NCBI RefSeq assembly: GCF_002288925.2
Contig: NW_022098045.1
Span: forward strand, 5,925,519 to 5,989,518
DNA length: 64,000 nucleotides
From: Delphinapterus leucas
Taxonomy: Eukaryota; Chordata; Mammalia; Artiodactyla; Monodontidae
Direction of reading: 5' to 3'
Program-made: the position numbers and the translations under genes
Shown here: positions 50,650 through 60,300 of the stretch, piece after piece
Layout: the number at the start of each line of letters is the position of its first letter
Numbering within the stretch: the first letter of the stretch is position 1
The notes under the pieces: model-generated
What the model was told of the DNA's origin: nothing
Database searches by the model: none
The model's input: the letters and a program-made list of their open reading frames with translations, nothing else

Positions 50650-51140
50650 CTACCTGTGCTGAATATTTTCTGGTTGCTTCTTCAGGTCACCCTTCTCCAC
50701 TGTATTCTGTGCGGCAGGAGGCTGACCTTTACTTGCATCAACTGCAAACCCCTCCCCGCTCTAGCTTCTAGTTGGATTTGGTCAATGGACAGCAGTGGCG
50801 AGAGATCAGAGGACAGTAGCAGAGTGAGGCAGGGATATATATTCCCCTGGCTTGTCAGTTTGCAAGGGATTGATCGCAACCCAATTCAAATCCATGACTC
50901 CTATTACACGGCCCTCTCCTCGTAACTATTTTTTTTCCGAGTTCTGATAACAGCTCCCACCACTTTTCCCCCTTAGGTGTACAGGTGGTGAAGGGTCCCT
51001 ATCTCCCCTAGTGGCAGGGTACTGCATCACTCATTGTTTTGTGTCCCTAACCCTGCACACATCTTTGGAAATAGCTTAACTAAATAAACTCTCCTCAATT
51101 ACTCCATGTCCCATTCCTGGGATTCTTACTGATACACTCT
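50650..51140 (+). repeat. old interspersed repeat, family not assigned
   Basis: The block has balanced base composition, an internal taaataaactctcctcaatt and an end gggattcttactgatacact. I associate this with a dispersed mammalian repeat, but I cannot name it. An 89-codon frame inside it is not called. Confidence 0.35.
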
Positions 51141-51246
51141 CTAATTTAGAAGGGAAAGTCTCTACTCAAAAGTTAAGAGCTAACTGACCTTTCAACTAGA
51201 AGTAAAAACAAAACTGAAAGCGAAGAGGAAATGACGTTATAAATAC

Positions 51247-51474
51247 CTGAATCTGGCAATGAATTAAGATCTGCACATAGCACCAGCGGGATGGAATTAG
51301 GATCTGCAGTTGGGCTGCCAGGCCTACTTGAGGCTTTCTCCAGAATGTTTTTAACCTCTGAGACAAACATCATGGTCTGAATGAGTTTCACATCAGAATA
51401 CTCTGGGTCCCAATGCATGTGGGCATTTGCCACTATAAGCAGCTGTTTGTCTGCAGCATGAATAGGCTTCATAC
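51247..51474 (-). CDS. CNOT6L: CNOT6L exon with catalytic Asp/Asn (ADLNS)
   Basis: 228 nt, entering and leaving in phase 1 (split Gly342 and Gly418). It encodes residues ~342-418 of the deadenylase domain, from MKPIHAADKQLLIVANAHMH to LPDSG. VANAHMHWDP corresponds to the conserved Asn-x-His motif of EEP nucleases. VLCADLNSLPDSG carries Asp410 and Asn412, metal and phosphate ligands known from the human enzyme. The acceptor is taatgcttaaatttag and the donor TCAG|gtattt. No frameshift or missing key residue. Confidence 0.97.
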
Positions 51475-51660
51475 CTAAATTTAAGCATTAGGGAAACAAA
51501 GGTTAAGATTATACTTTATGTATCAAAAAAGCAGTATCTTAAGGTTTTCTCCCCCAAACCCATAACCACTTCTTTATTCTTTTCCATTCATTTATATTTT
51601 CCCCTTTATCTCATAAAGTAGTTCTTAGAAGCTAAAGTGCTGAGATTCTGGTAATCCCAA

Positions 51661-51865
51661 CATGGGGGTCGACAAACTGCAGCCCACGGGCCAAGTCTGG
51701 CCAACCACCTGTTTTTGTACAACCTGCATGAGCTAAGGCTGGTTTTACATTTTTAAAGAGTCTACCAAACATTTTTTAGAAGATTGTGATAGAGGCCATA
51801 TGTGGCCCTCAGAGCCTAAACTATTAACAACCTGGCCCTTTACAGAAAAAGTCTGCCAACTCCTG
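51661..51865 (+). mobile_element. MER5A (hAT-Charlie) DNA transposon
   Basis: Starts gggggtcgacaaactgcagc and ends ggccctttacagaaaaagtc plus tgccaactcctg. The terminal inverted repeats pair imperfectly (gtcgacaaac with gtctgccaac), and the cagcccacgggccaagtctg block is typical of MER5A. The 8-bp duplication has decayed. Confidence 0.85.
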
Positions 51866-52224
51866 CTCTCTACCCAAGTTAGGAACTATACTGTGATGTA
51901 ACCAACGATTAGTTAGAGTACCTTGATTTGCTGAGCTTAGTGTGAACAAGCAGCTTAAATATCTCTGTCATTTAAACACCACAATAACCTAGTGAGAGGT
52001 AGGTTTTCAGTTACTTGAATCACCTAAACCTTAATTTAAGTTCTTCCTACTGCCCAGTACGTATTCACCTTGCATTTCCTGAGCACACCAGTGACAGGGT
52101 CAGCAGTAAGAGGCAGTAACATTATATTAACCTATACAAAATAAAGTAAGGCAGTGAATTTGTTATGAATCTGCTACCAAAACAAATTCATACCACACAC
52201 CCAAAAGAAGTAATTTAAAAATTG

Positions 52225-52440
52225 AGAATTAGGGAGTAGTGTGCTCTCAAAGTCTGGACATGGGTTTCAGACTTGGCTTTATTACTAATTACTAACCTTT
52301 ATTTCTAATCACTTAGCCATGCTGGTGTTCAGTTGAATACCTCATTTGGACAATGAGGTATTCAACTATAAAATCTCTAAGGTTATTTTTTCCCCTAAAA
52401 TACTGTTTTATAATTCTGTCAAAATAAATATTAACATGGT
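52225..52440 (+). mobile_element. MIR SINE remnant
   Basis: Order of MIR phrases on plus: gtgtgctctcaaagtctgga, 'ctaatcacttagcc', 'atgaggtattcaac', 'aaaatctctaaggtta'. Its middle has been replaced by the hairpin at 52331-52367. Confidence 0.55.
52331..52367. repeat. perfect hairpin, 16-bp stem, 5-nt loop
   Basis: agttgaatacctcatt (52331-52346), loop tggac, aatgaggtattcaact (52352-52367). The arms are exact reverse complements. Confidence 0.95.
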
Positions 52441-53432
52441 GGATGAGGATAACACACTAAAAAACTTGCCCTTTCAAAGAGGCCATAAGCACCTCTGAAG
52501 GGGCAAACTGTGAAAACTGTGTACTGACAGAGAAAAAAAGTGTCCATAAAGTTTTTAAGGCTCAAAACTCAATATGCATTGTACGATGCCATTTAAATAA
52601 AACTATACACATGTACGTTAGTAATGTGTAAAGAATGAATAAGAGTTACTCCGAGAGGGTATGAATAAGATGAAGGGACTCTCACGTTTTACTCTATGTA
52701 CTTTTGTACTGCTGGAATATTAGATACATACAAAATTATTTTTTCTATAGAATTTCTATAAGTATCTCTTAACATTTTCTATTAAAAATATAAACTCTGC
52801 AGAAAGACCTGATTTTCTTAGCCTACTATTTTGGTAAAGTTTCCGTCTTACCAAGCTATAATAATGTTGAGTAAACAAATAACTGAAGTATCTTTCATAT
52901 GTGACAGAAATGGTCATTTTTAAAGCAATCTGATCGTTCTCTAAGCTCTCTTCTTTCCCTAGGAGTTTTACAGTGTCACTTTTGGCTGTAGATTAAATGT
53001 TCACTATACTAAATATTAAAAACTTGCCCCTTCAAAAAGGCCATAAGCACCTTCTATAATATTAAATTACTCTTCCAGGAGTATAAGAGAGAGGTATTTC
53101 AGAATGTGAAAGTTTTAACTGTATAATTTGTAATTACTCTTCTGCAAATTAAAAGGAGAGTAAAACTAAAAGAAATTCAATGTTCGCATTACCAGAAAAA
53201 AAGGTACCAAACTTTTGAGAAGAATGAGACTGGAAAGGACATAAAAGTCAGTAAAAATGGAGAGGCTACAAAAGAAGAAGGAATTTAAAATCTCACATCA
53301 AAGACTGATTATCTTTGATGATGGATAAACTGAAGAACAGTGAGAAAAGGAGGTTTGACAGATACGCATGGTCTGAATAATTCAATCAGTACTTAAGGCA
53401 AAAATCTTTTCTTCTACAGGTAGAAAAAAATC

Positions 53433-53683
53433 ATGGACATATATACACTACCAAATGTAAGGTAGATAGCTAGTGGGAAGCAGCCGCATAGCACAGGGAG
53501 ATCAGCTCGGTGCTTTGTGACCGCCTGGAGGGGTGGGTTAGGGAGGGTGGGAGGGAGGTAGACACAAGAGGGAAGAGATATGGGAACATATGTATATGTA
53601 TAACTGATTCACTTTGTTATAAAGCAAAAACTAACACACCATTGTAAAGAAATTATACTCAAAAAAGATTTAAAAAAAAAAAA
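53433..53683 (+). mobile_element. 5'-truncated L1 tail, antisense to CNOT6L
   Basis: ggacatatatacactaccaa, gagatcagctcggtgctttg, ctgattcactttgttataaa and an A14 tail: 3' UTR of the young L1 family only. The target-site duplication is not clear. Confidence 0.88.
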
Positions 53684-54281
53684 AAGCCCTGATGTGGTCT
53701 TGACACCTTCTCCTTGCTCTTACCTAAAATATAGTTAAGTAAACAATGAAATACTGAAAGGCAGGCAGTAGAGAGGGGGAAAAAAAGGTCTGGATATGCA
53801 AAGTACATAATGAGTTTTTTACTTTGAAGGAAGCTATAAATATCTAAAGTGGAAAACAAAAGTACCAGGTAGATAAAAGATGCCGCTCTTACCCTGACAA
53901 TGACTGAGATATAACAAAGAAATTAGAGAAAATGTGCCAAGTACTTAACCTTAAAGACAAAAGATTTCAGTCAAGAAGCTAAAAATATGGCTGAAAGGAG
54001 AACCAAATCATCATAATTTCCAAATTCAGCTTAAAACTATTCTTATTTCAAATAACCTTTTGGAATTAATGGCATAGTAAAGACTTTTCTTTTTACAGAT
54101 TACCTGGCAAGTAATATTCCAAGATATAGATGACACTTTACACAATTAGTGCCATTTTCCAGCCTGTTTCCCTTAACTTTCCTCAAAAGACAAGAAAATA
54201 ACTACGCAATAAATATCAGCAAGAATCGCTGCACTTCAGATGGTGTTTATTTTTTGTAAGAATATTTTAAACTGCACTCAC

Positions 54282-54433
54282 CTGCTCCAAATAGTTCTTT
54301 GTGGACCTCTAATACCACAGCGACACCAATATTGTCTTTTGTCATCACTCTGTTCAACATAGCTTCGGATCCATCTGAATTAGCCATTGCCACTTGGTTA
54401 AATTCCACTGTATGCTTCTGCACCAATGTAAAT
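54282..54433 (-). CDS. CNOT6L: CNOT6L exon 9 (start of visible deadenylase domain)
   Basis: 152 nt, entering in phase 2 (one base completes a Lys codon, residue 291) and leaving in phase 1. It encodes residues ~292-341, from FTLVQKHTVEFNQVAMANSD through MLNRVMTKDNIGVAVVLEVH to KELFGAG. This region packs the central beta-sheet of the EEP nuclease fold and holds no catalytic residue itself. The acceptor is tgcattgtaccttttag and the donor GCAG|gtgagt. The exon with the catalytic Glu (human 240) is upstream and not found before 64000. Exon numbering assumes 12 coding exons as in human. Confidence 0.95.
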
Positions 54434-54889
54434 CTAAAAGGTACAATGCATTAGTATTATGTTATTAGATAATTGGACTTTCATGCTAAAAGCCATTAAA
54501 TGAAGGGAGCACAAGACATGGATGCTACTCATTGATCTCCCTAGTCACTTTCTAGCTGCAAGAGGCCTTGTGATATAGTTCTGGCCAATGAGAGGAAAAA
54601 GGTCTGATTACTGTAGAAACTTTCTTGGAAGTGCCACCTAGCAAAGATGGTGTGTGTGCATGTATGTGTATGTGTGTATTCCTTTACCCTTTTATATCTC
54701 TGCCCCTGTGGTGAGAAACAGGAGGGTAAAAGACAGCCCACTCTGAATGGAGAAGCAGCTGAACCAGTTCTGGACTGCCATTTTTGGATCTCTTGTGTGA
54801 GAAAATTACTCTCCTCCTACTTCTTTAAGCTACTGCTGGGATTTTCTGGTATTCAAAGGTGAACACAACCTTAACTAAGTCAGCAGATT

Positions 54890-55027
54890 AATAAGAAAGA
54901 ACAGCAAGAGGGAGGGGATATGGGGATATACATATACGTATAGCTGATTCACTTTGTTATACAGAAGAAACTAACACAACAATGTAAAGCAATTATACTT
55001 CAATAAAGATGTTAAAAAAAATAAGAA
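54890..55027 (+). mobile_element. very short L1 tail, antisense to CNOT6L
   Basis: Insert 54898-55019: gagggaggggatatggggat, gctgattcactttgttatac, aatgtaaagcaattatactt and an A tail. Flanked by aataagaa at 54890-54897 and 55020-55027, a short but exact duplication. Confidence 0.82.
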
Positions 55028-55041
55028 TAAAATCTACCTAC

Positions 55042-55155
55042 CCTGTTTGCAGTTTTATTCTCACCACATCAAGAAATCTGTCAAGAAAATGCAGGGACAC
55101 ACCCTTATCTCGGCTAAGTCGAAGCCGATTTTTCCATCTGGCTTTTACTAGAAAG
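55042..55155 (-). other. exon-like open segment (candidate cassette exon)
   Basis: The minus strand reads a pyrimidine-rich run ending cacctaattccag at 55156, then 114 nt, then gtaggt at 55041. Read with one leading base, the 114 nt are 37 open codons plus two bases (e.g. ARWKNRLRLSRDKGVSLHFL, then DRFLDVVRIKLQT). It therefore enters and leaves in phase 2, exactly the phase of the exon 8/exon 9 junction, and would keep the CNOT6L frame. It holds clustered CpGs in an AT-rich intron. It is not part of the CNOT6L protein I know, and I recognise no family. Chance is a real alternative: 37 open codons are common and the donor is only moderate. Confidence 0.22.
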
Positions 55156-55284
55156 CTGGAATTAGGTGAATGTAAGTGAACAGAAAGAAAGATTCTATAA
55201 GATGAGGAATGGCTCTCGCTGTGATTACAGCTTCTGCATCTGCACTAATATTTCTTTTCCTTAGTGCCAAAGTAGGTATTGTAG

Positions 55285-55385
55285 CATTGTAGGATTTAAT
55301 AGAATTGAGTCTAGCACTGTCATTTAATAGCAGTATGACTTTGGTCAAGCCATTTAACCTCTGTCAGCCTAGTTTTATTAAGTTT
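55285..55385 (+). mobile_element. MIR SINE remnant
   Basis: gcagtatgactttggtcaag followed by ccatttaacctctgtcagcc is the MIR core order on the plus strand. Confidence 0.65.
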
Positions 55386-56589
55386 GTGAAGTATTTATAA
55401 ACAACCAAAACCTACTAAATATACTGTCTACCTTTCACTAGGTTTTAAGTGGAGAAAAGATATCTTTGCTCTTATAAAAGGTCCCCACCCCATCTTCCTC
55501 CTAGCTTTGAAAGAGAAGCCTGCACACATTCCTTCAAAAATACTAACATCTTACTGTGTTGCAGGGCACTGCTAGATGAAATAATACTCCTCTCCTTGCT
55601 CCAATTCTGAATGTCTCAGATGCGCTGAGAAGAATAAAAGGTCGGGTCAGGTGCCTACTCCTAAGCCAGAGTGATTAAAGGGAGTGTAGTTTCCACCCTC
55701 TACCTTAAAGAGGGGATATTTAAACTGAAACATGAAGGATGAGGAACTACCAAGGTGAAGAATGGAATCAGGAGCATTCCAGACAGAGGAAGAAGTGAGA
55801 GGTCCTGGGTCAGCAAACAACTTTGTATGTTTATAGGTTAGAAAGGAACGGAAGGGTAGAAATGGTGTTGGAGATTAAGAGGAAGAAGACTGACTGAACA
55901 GGTTCTAAGCAAGGATATGTTATTATTTGATTTATATTTTTTAAGATCACTGCAGCTGCATTGTAGAGAATGAATTACAGGAGCCAAAGTTCAGGAATTA
56001 TGAGAACAATTAGAAAGTTTCTGAGGTTGTTTGGATGACAGATGATGGTGGCTTAGGCTAAGGCAAGAGAAATAAAGAGAAGTAGGCAGATTCAAAATAA
56101 GTTCTACAGATAGAATTGATCATCCTCCATATCAGACTTTTAAAAATGTCTTTAAGCAGTGGAATACCTTTTTCAAACAATTTCTGGTAAGATTCTTATA
56201 CATAAAACAGATAAAGGCAGTATTAGGTTTAAATAAATCAATCACTGAAAATGACGAATCTGTTTTGATGATTATAAAAATTTGAAATCAGAGGGTATAG
56301 ATGATAATTATAGTCATATCAGTCTCAGTACCCAGTTTATTTCTCTATTCTGTTTTGGTTACACAGCATTAATAATAAAAATCCTGATTCACACAGACAC
56401 ACAGATACAAGTGGTAAATAACTGACTTTGAACTCAGAAAAAGAAAGCAGGCAAAAACTCAATTCAGAGGTCTGCAACAAGTCAACTAAGCAGCATATCA
56501 GGAACATGTTATCAATTTCCAAAGTGTTAAAATTTGATATCTGAAACATCTGAGTGAACATGTTATTTTTAAATTACAGTTTAATTATT

Positions 56590-56820
56590 TGTATTTAATT
56601 TTTTTTTTTTTTTTGTACGCGGGCCTCTCACTGTTGTGGCCTCTCCCGTTGCGGAGCACAGGCTCCAGACGCACAGGCTCAGCGGCCATGGCTCATGGGC
56701 CCAGCCGCTCCACGGCATGTGGGATCTTCCCGGACCGGGGCACGAACCTGTGTCCCCTGCATCAGCAGGCGGACTCTCAACCACTGCGCCACCAGGGAAG
56801 AAGCCCTGTATTTAATTTTT
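56590..56820 (-). mobile_element. cetacean SINE with 14-bp TSD
   Basis: SINE 56604-56806 in reverse. It is flanked by tgtatttaattttt at 56590-56603 and 56807-56820, an exact duplication. The head shows a 3-bp repeat (gggaagaagccc instead of gggaagccc). Same sense as CNOT6L. Confidence 0.93.
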
Positions 56821-56965
56821 GAAATATCTTGTAAATATTAACTCTTAAGGCTTATTTATAGGAACCTAGGGTTCTGTAGGAAAGTTTGAAAATCCTATTT
56901 AATAGTTATATTTTTAATATTGGAATATTTTTCTTCTACCAAAGTCAGACTATTATTTGGTAGGG

Positions 56966-57058
56966 GTTCTAATAATTAGATATTCGCCCCCCCATATCTA
57001 ATATCTAATTATTAGAACTAATATATCTAATTATTAGAATTGTCTAATTATTAGAACT
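56966..57058. repeat. AT-rich inverted and direct repeat cluster
   Basis: gttctaataattagatat (56966-56983) has an exact 18-bp inverted partner at 57001-57018 across a 17-nt loop with a C7 run. The unit tctaattattagaa then recurs as direct copies at about 57026-57039 and 57043-57056, each itself nearly palindromic. Confidence 0.93.
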
Positions 57059-57529
57059 CTTCCCTAACTAAAATTTGTTTCCCTGTATCTTTCTTCCATC
57101 AAAACTAGATCTACATCATTTCTTTACAGGAATATGGAATTTCTTTTCCATTTGACACTACTTTAAATATCATCCCCAAGTCTTCTCCAGAAAAGAAATC
57201 ATCAATTCTTTATATGATATATGGTGTAAAACAGTTGTTCATTTGAAAAACTCAAGTTCACCCAAAGGTGCAGTACCTCGAACTGGGCAAAAATGAACTA
57301 CTGCCTTCCTCATTTTGGACTGTATTTTTGTTAATAAAGACTGAAATTGCACTTGGGGACAGCCATGCTATTTATAAGCCAAATAAGTACTAATATATAT
57401 CTAAAACTTTCTGGTTCTTTTAGCTCTTAAACCAGGTCTCTTCAGTCCTGCATTTATAGATGCTTAAAAACAAACAAGTGAAAAAATGACTTTATTAAGT
57501 TACATGTTTATTATAGAGATTTGGGGATG

Positions 57530-58010
57530 AGTTAAAAATATAAAGAAAATTTCAAGTCACTTGCAATCTAACACCCCCATCAACAAGTCAGTATGTTTCC
57601 CCAGACTCTTCTCCATGCACGTGCACACATTTTTTATACAATTAGAATAATACTCTAGGTCTATATTAATGAACATTCTACCATGGATGTTTCCCTATAA
57701 AATACTATATGTTTCAAAAATCAATTTTTATGGTTGCATTATAGTCCACTATACAGATTCACCATAATTGAACTATTCTGTATTGGACATTTACTTCTGA
57801 TATGAGCTATTATAACTAATGCCGTTATAGTAATTAACACTTAGTTTAGTAATGAACTTTTTTGCATATAAATATTCTTCTGTGCTCTCAAATAATTTTA
57901 CCTCTTCCTCTTTCCTTTCCTTTAATAATCTAAGAGTAGCAGACTTTATTTCTGTTGAGTATCATTTCATGAGCTTCTGCCCATTAGTTCACCCATTCAG
58001 ATATTAAGGG
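57530..58010 (-). mobile_element. probable ancient L1 3' region
   Basis: tggttgcattatagtccact, 'ccataattgaactattctgt' and 'attggacatttacttctgat' echo the reverse complement of late ORF2 in old L1s. Heavily decayed. Confidence 0.45.
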
Positions 58011-58147
58011 TACTCGGAAACTACATTCTGTTTTTCCAAAAGATTAAATATCCCTGCCAGCTTTTCAGTTTTTATAAATTTTATATGTATATATATGTCT
58101 TCTCTTAAATAATCAAAATTCTCAATAGGGCAGTACAAATAATAATA

Positions 58148-58665
58148 ATTAAAAAAAAGGGGTCCGTTATTGAGGATCCACTTTGTATCAAGACCTGTGA
58201 TAGGTACTTCATACATATTAGTCCTAAAATTTGTTAAAACTTTGCAAAGGGGTGGACATGAAGAGATGCTGCCCAGATTCCTCATCAATCCTTCAGGAAT
58301 TGCTCCAGTTGCAGAGAGCTGCCTCACCAAGGTCAAGTACTTCTGGGAGTGGCACGTATCCAATTACAGATCAAAAGCAAAAGATAAAGGTCTGGGAATT
58401 TTGGTCCCTCCTGGGTTAACTCTCACTGGCCATTTCAGCTCTAAAGCTACAGGGTGGGGTCAGCTGAGGCTGTCCGGGTCTGCAACACAGCTCTACTCTC
58501 TAGGCTAATTTCTGCTTTTTCCCCTTCCTTTCCACAGCTGTTGATCCTTAATAAACTCCTAAACACCAAAGTTAACTTGGAGTCTTCTTTCTGGAGAACT
58601 CAAATTGCAACAGACAGTATTACTATTACCATTACAAAGATGAGGAAAACTGAGGCTCGCCAATT
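58148..58665 (-). mobile_element. MIR split by a later insertion
   Basis: The MIR runs 58148-58250 (taggtacttcatacatatta, gtcctaaaatttgttaaaac) and resumes at about 58613-58665 (tattaccattacaaagatga, ggaaaactgaggctcgcc). The ~360 bp between do not belong to MIR. Confidence 0.65.
58253..58612 (+). mobile_element. LTR-like insertion within the MIR
   Basis: The ~360-bp block starts TGGACATGAAGAGATGC and ends AATTGCAACA (TG...CA). It has an AATAAA late in the block (gatccttaataaactcctaa), as in solo LTRs. No target-site duplication is convincing and the family is not named. Open frames in it are chance. Confidence 0.4.
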
Positions 58666-58738
58666 TTTTGAAAAATGAAGTGGTTTATTTGTCCCCAGTA
58701 TATTAGGACTCTTCCTATACACCAATATTCATGCCATC

Positions 58739-58823
58739 TATTGGGTTGGCCACAGAGTCCGTTCGAGTTTTTCTGTAACATTTTATGGAAAAAACCCGAA
58801 CGAACTTTGTGGCCAACACAATA
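58739..58823. mobile_element. palindromic mariner MITE (hairpin element)
   Basis: An 81-bp element (58741-58821) flanked by TA at 58739-58740 and 58822-58823. The left arm ttgggttggccacagagtcc... and right arm ...gaactttgtggccaacacaa are inverted copies for almost their whole length, with a loop at taacatttta. The pattern matches the mariner-derived MITE common in ruminants and whales. Transcribed with the CNOT6L intron, it would fold into a ~37-bp hairpin. Confidence 0.88.
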
Positions 58824-60149
58824 CTCCTCTAATCATACTTTGGCAAGATATTTTAATACTATGGGGACATGGGATATAATTATATTGATATGGAAACCTA
58901 ACTAGTTAAGGCACTTTAGTGACTCTCTTGGCTTACCAATCTCTTCTTGGTTTGCCAATCTCCTCCTTACCTGGTCTTAGTCTTTCCACTTTGAAAATAA
59001 TTCTCCTCAACAGAGACCATGAAAGCAAAACAGAAGTTGCACACCTCTGGTTTTTTCTTGATCGTCAATTAGTGATGGCACAAGCCACATAGGTATACCC
59101 CTTTACAGTGCACATGTTACTTAAAATATCCTCCTCGTTGCCTTAACACTTTCACCCAATTTTCCCTTTTTCTTAATTTTCATGGCAAAGAACATAGGTT
59201 CATAAACTCTTTTTTTAAATACATACTTGGTTATTGACTTTTTTAATCAAAAACAACAACAACAACAAAAAAAACCCAAAACAAAAAACACTCCTTTTAA
59301 AACGAATCCTGAACAATTACCCGGTTCATTAGATGCCTCCAACTACCCCTCCAACTTTCTTCCTCATTGTTAGTATAATTTATAATTGTATGGCCCTAGT
59401 TTTGACTTTTGAAACTTCCCAATCTTCTTGAGGTATCTGCTTTATAATGTCTTTGGTTTCAAAAAGTTCAGAAAAATAAAACCAGTTTTCCTAAATAGAG
59501 CACATGTCATTATAACTTACACCTCCCTCCTTGGGGCTTAGAGATACTAAAAGGGTCAGAGTTATATCCTCAATTTTATTATTTCAGCTTCACCAGTAGT
59601 TGAAGAACCAAAGAGATAGTTGAGAAGGAAAAGAAAATTCCTTCTTTCCAGTGAGAATTAAATAAGAGCATAGATATACTTCTTGAACCATAAGAACTTT
59701 TCAGGGACTCTGCCTTTAGAAAATGAGATTTCTAGCACCAGAATAGGGAGTTATAATCTCCTATAACTTATCTTGTGTTTGTGTTTATTTTATACTATAT
59801 TTATAATACATTTATAAAATAGTAAGAAATAGTTATCCATATTCTATCCATACTACTTTAGAACAATACTACTTCTTACTTTCTCCCCTCCTACCTACCA
59901 ACCAAATAAACTTCACTCTGCTTCTACTTTCTGTTAACTACGACCCTTTCTGATCACATTAAACTCACTCTTAAACCTAAACCAAACAGAAGTTTTTATT
60001 GTATATTCAGCATAAGATGCTATAAAATGTGTTCTTAGGTCCTTTCAAGTAATCATGGGAGTGCCAGAAAACAATTTGCTAGAAAAGATAAGCTTAGAGA
60101 GTGAGATAAATAGGGAAGAAAAGAGGATATTCACCATCCTACCTATATT

Positions 60150-60300
60150 TGTACAACTCTTTTAACCACTAAAAGCACTTTCACATTCTTGATCATTTTA
60201 GCCCCATAAGAAACCTCTGAAATTAGGCAGAAGAGTTATTATTATCCATACTGGAAAGGTAAAGGAAACTGGAATAAAGCAATAATTTTATGTTTCAGAT
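60150..60300 (-). mobile_element. MIR-like remnant
   Basis: acattcttgatcattttagc, 'aagagttattattatccata' and 'ggtaaaggaaactgg' follow MIR in reverse, weakly. Confidence 0.45.

Larger units (their letters stand above)
49045..51246 (-). other. CNOT6L: CNOT6L intron 10
   Basis: 2.2-kb intron. The donor (at 51246) is TCAG|gtatttat, weaker than consensus, and the acceptor is tattctactag. It holds a coding-like stretch at 49211-49420, a MIR at 49865-50075 and an old repeat-like block at 50650-51140. Confidence 0.85.
51475..54281 (-). other. CNOT6L: CNOT6L intron 9
   Basis: 2.8-kb intron with donor GCAG|gtgagtgc and acceptor gcttaaatttag. It contains MER5A (51661-51865), a MIR with an unusual perfect hairpin (52225-52440) and an antisense L1 tail (53433-53683). 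A phrase aacttgcccCTTtcaaAgAGGccataagcacct occurs twice, at about 52462-52495 and 53022-53052. Confidence 0.85.

Noticed and set aside
55148..55348. 66-codon minus-strand frame just upstream of the exon-like segment
   Set aside because: It overlaps a MIR and is in a different frame from the candidate exon; nothing supports it as coding.
58170..58508. 112-codon open frame on plus
   Set aside because: It spans the MIR/LTR-like junction, so it is a composite of two repeats.
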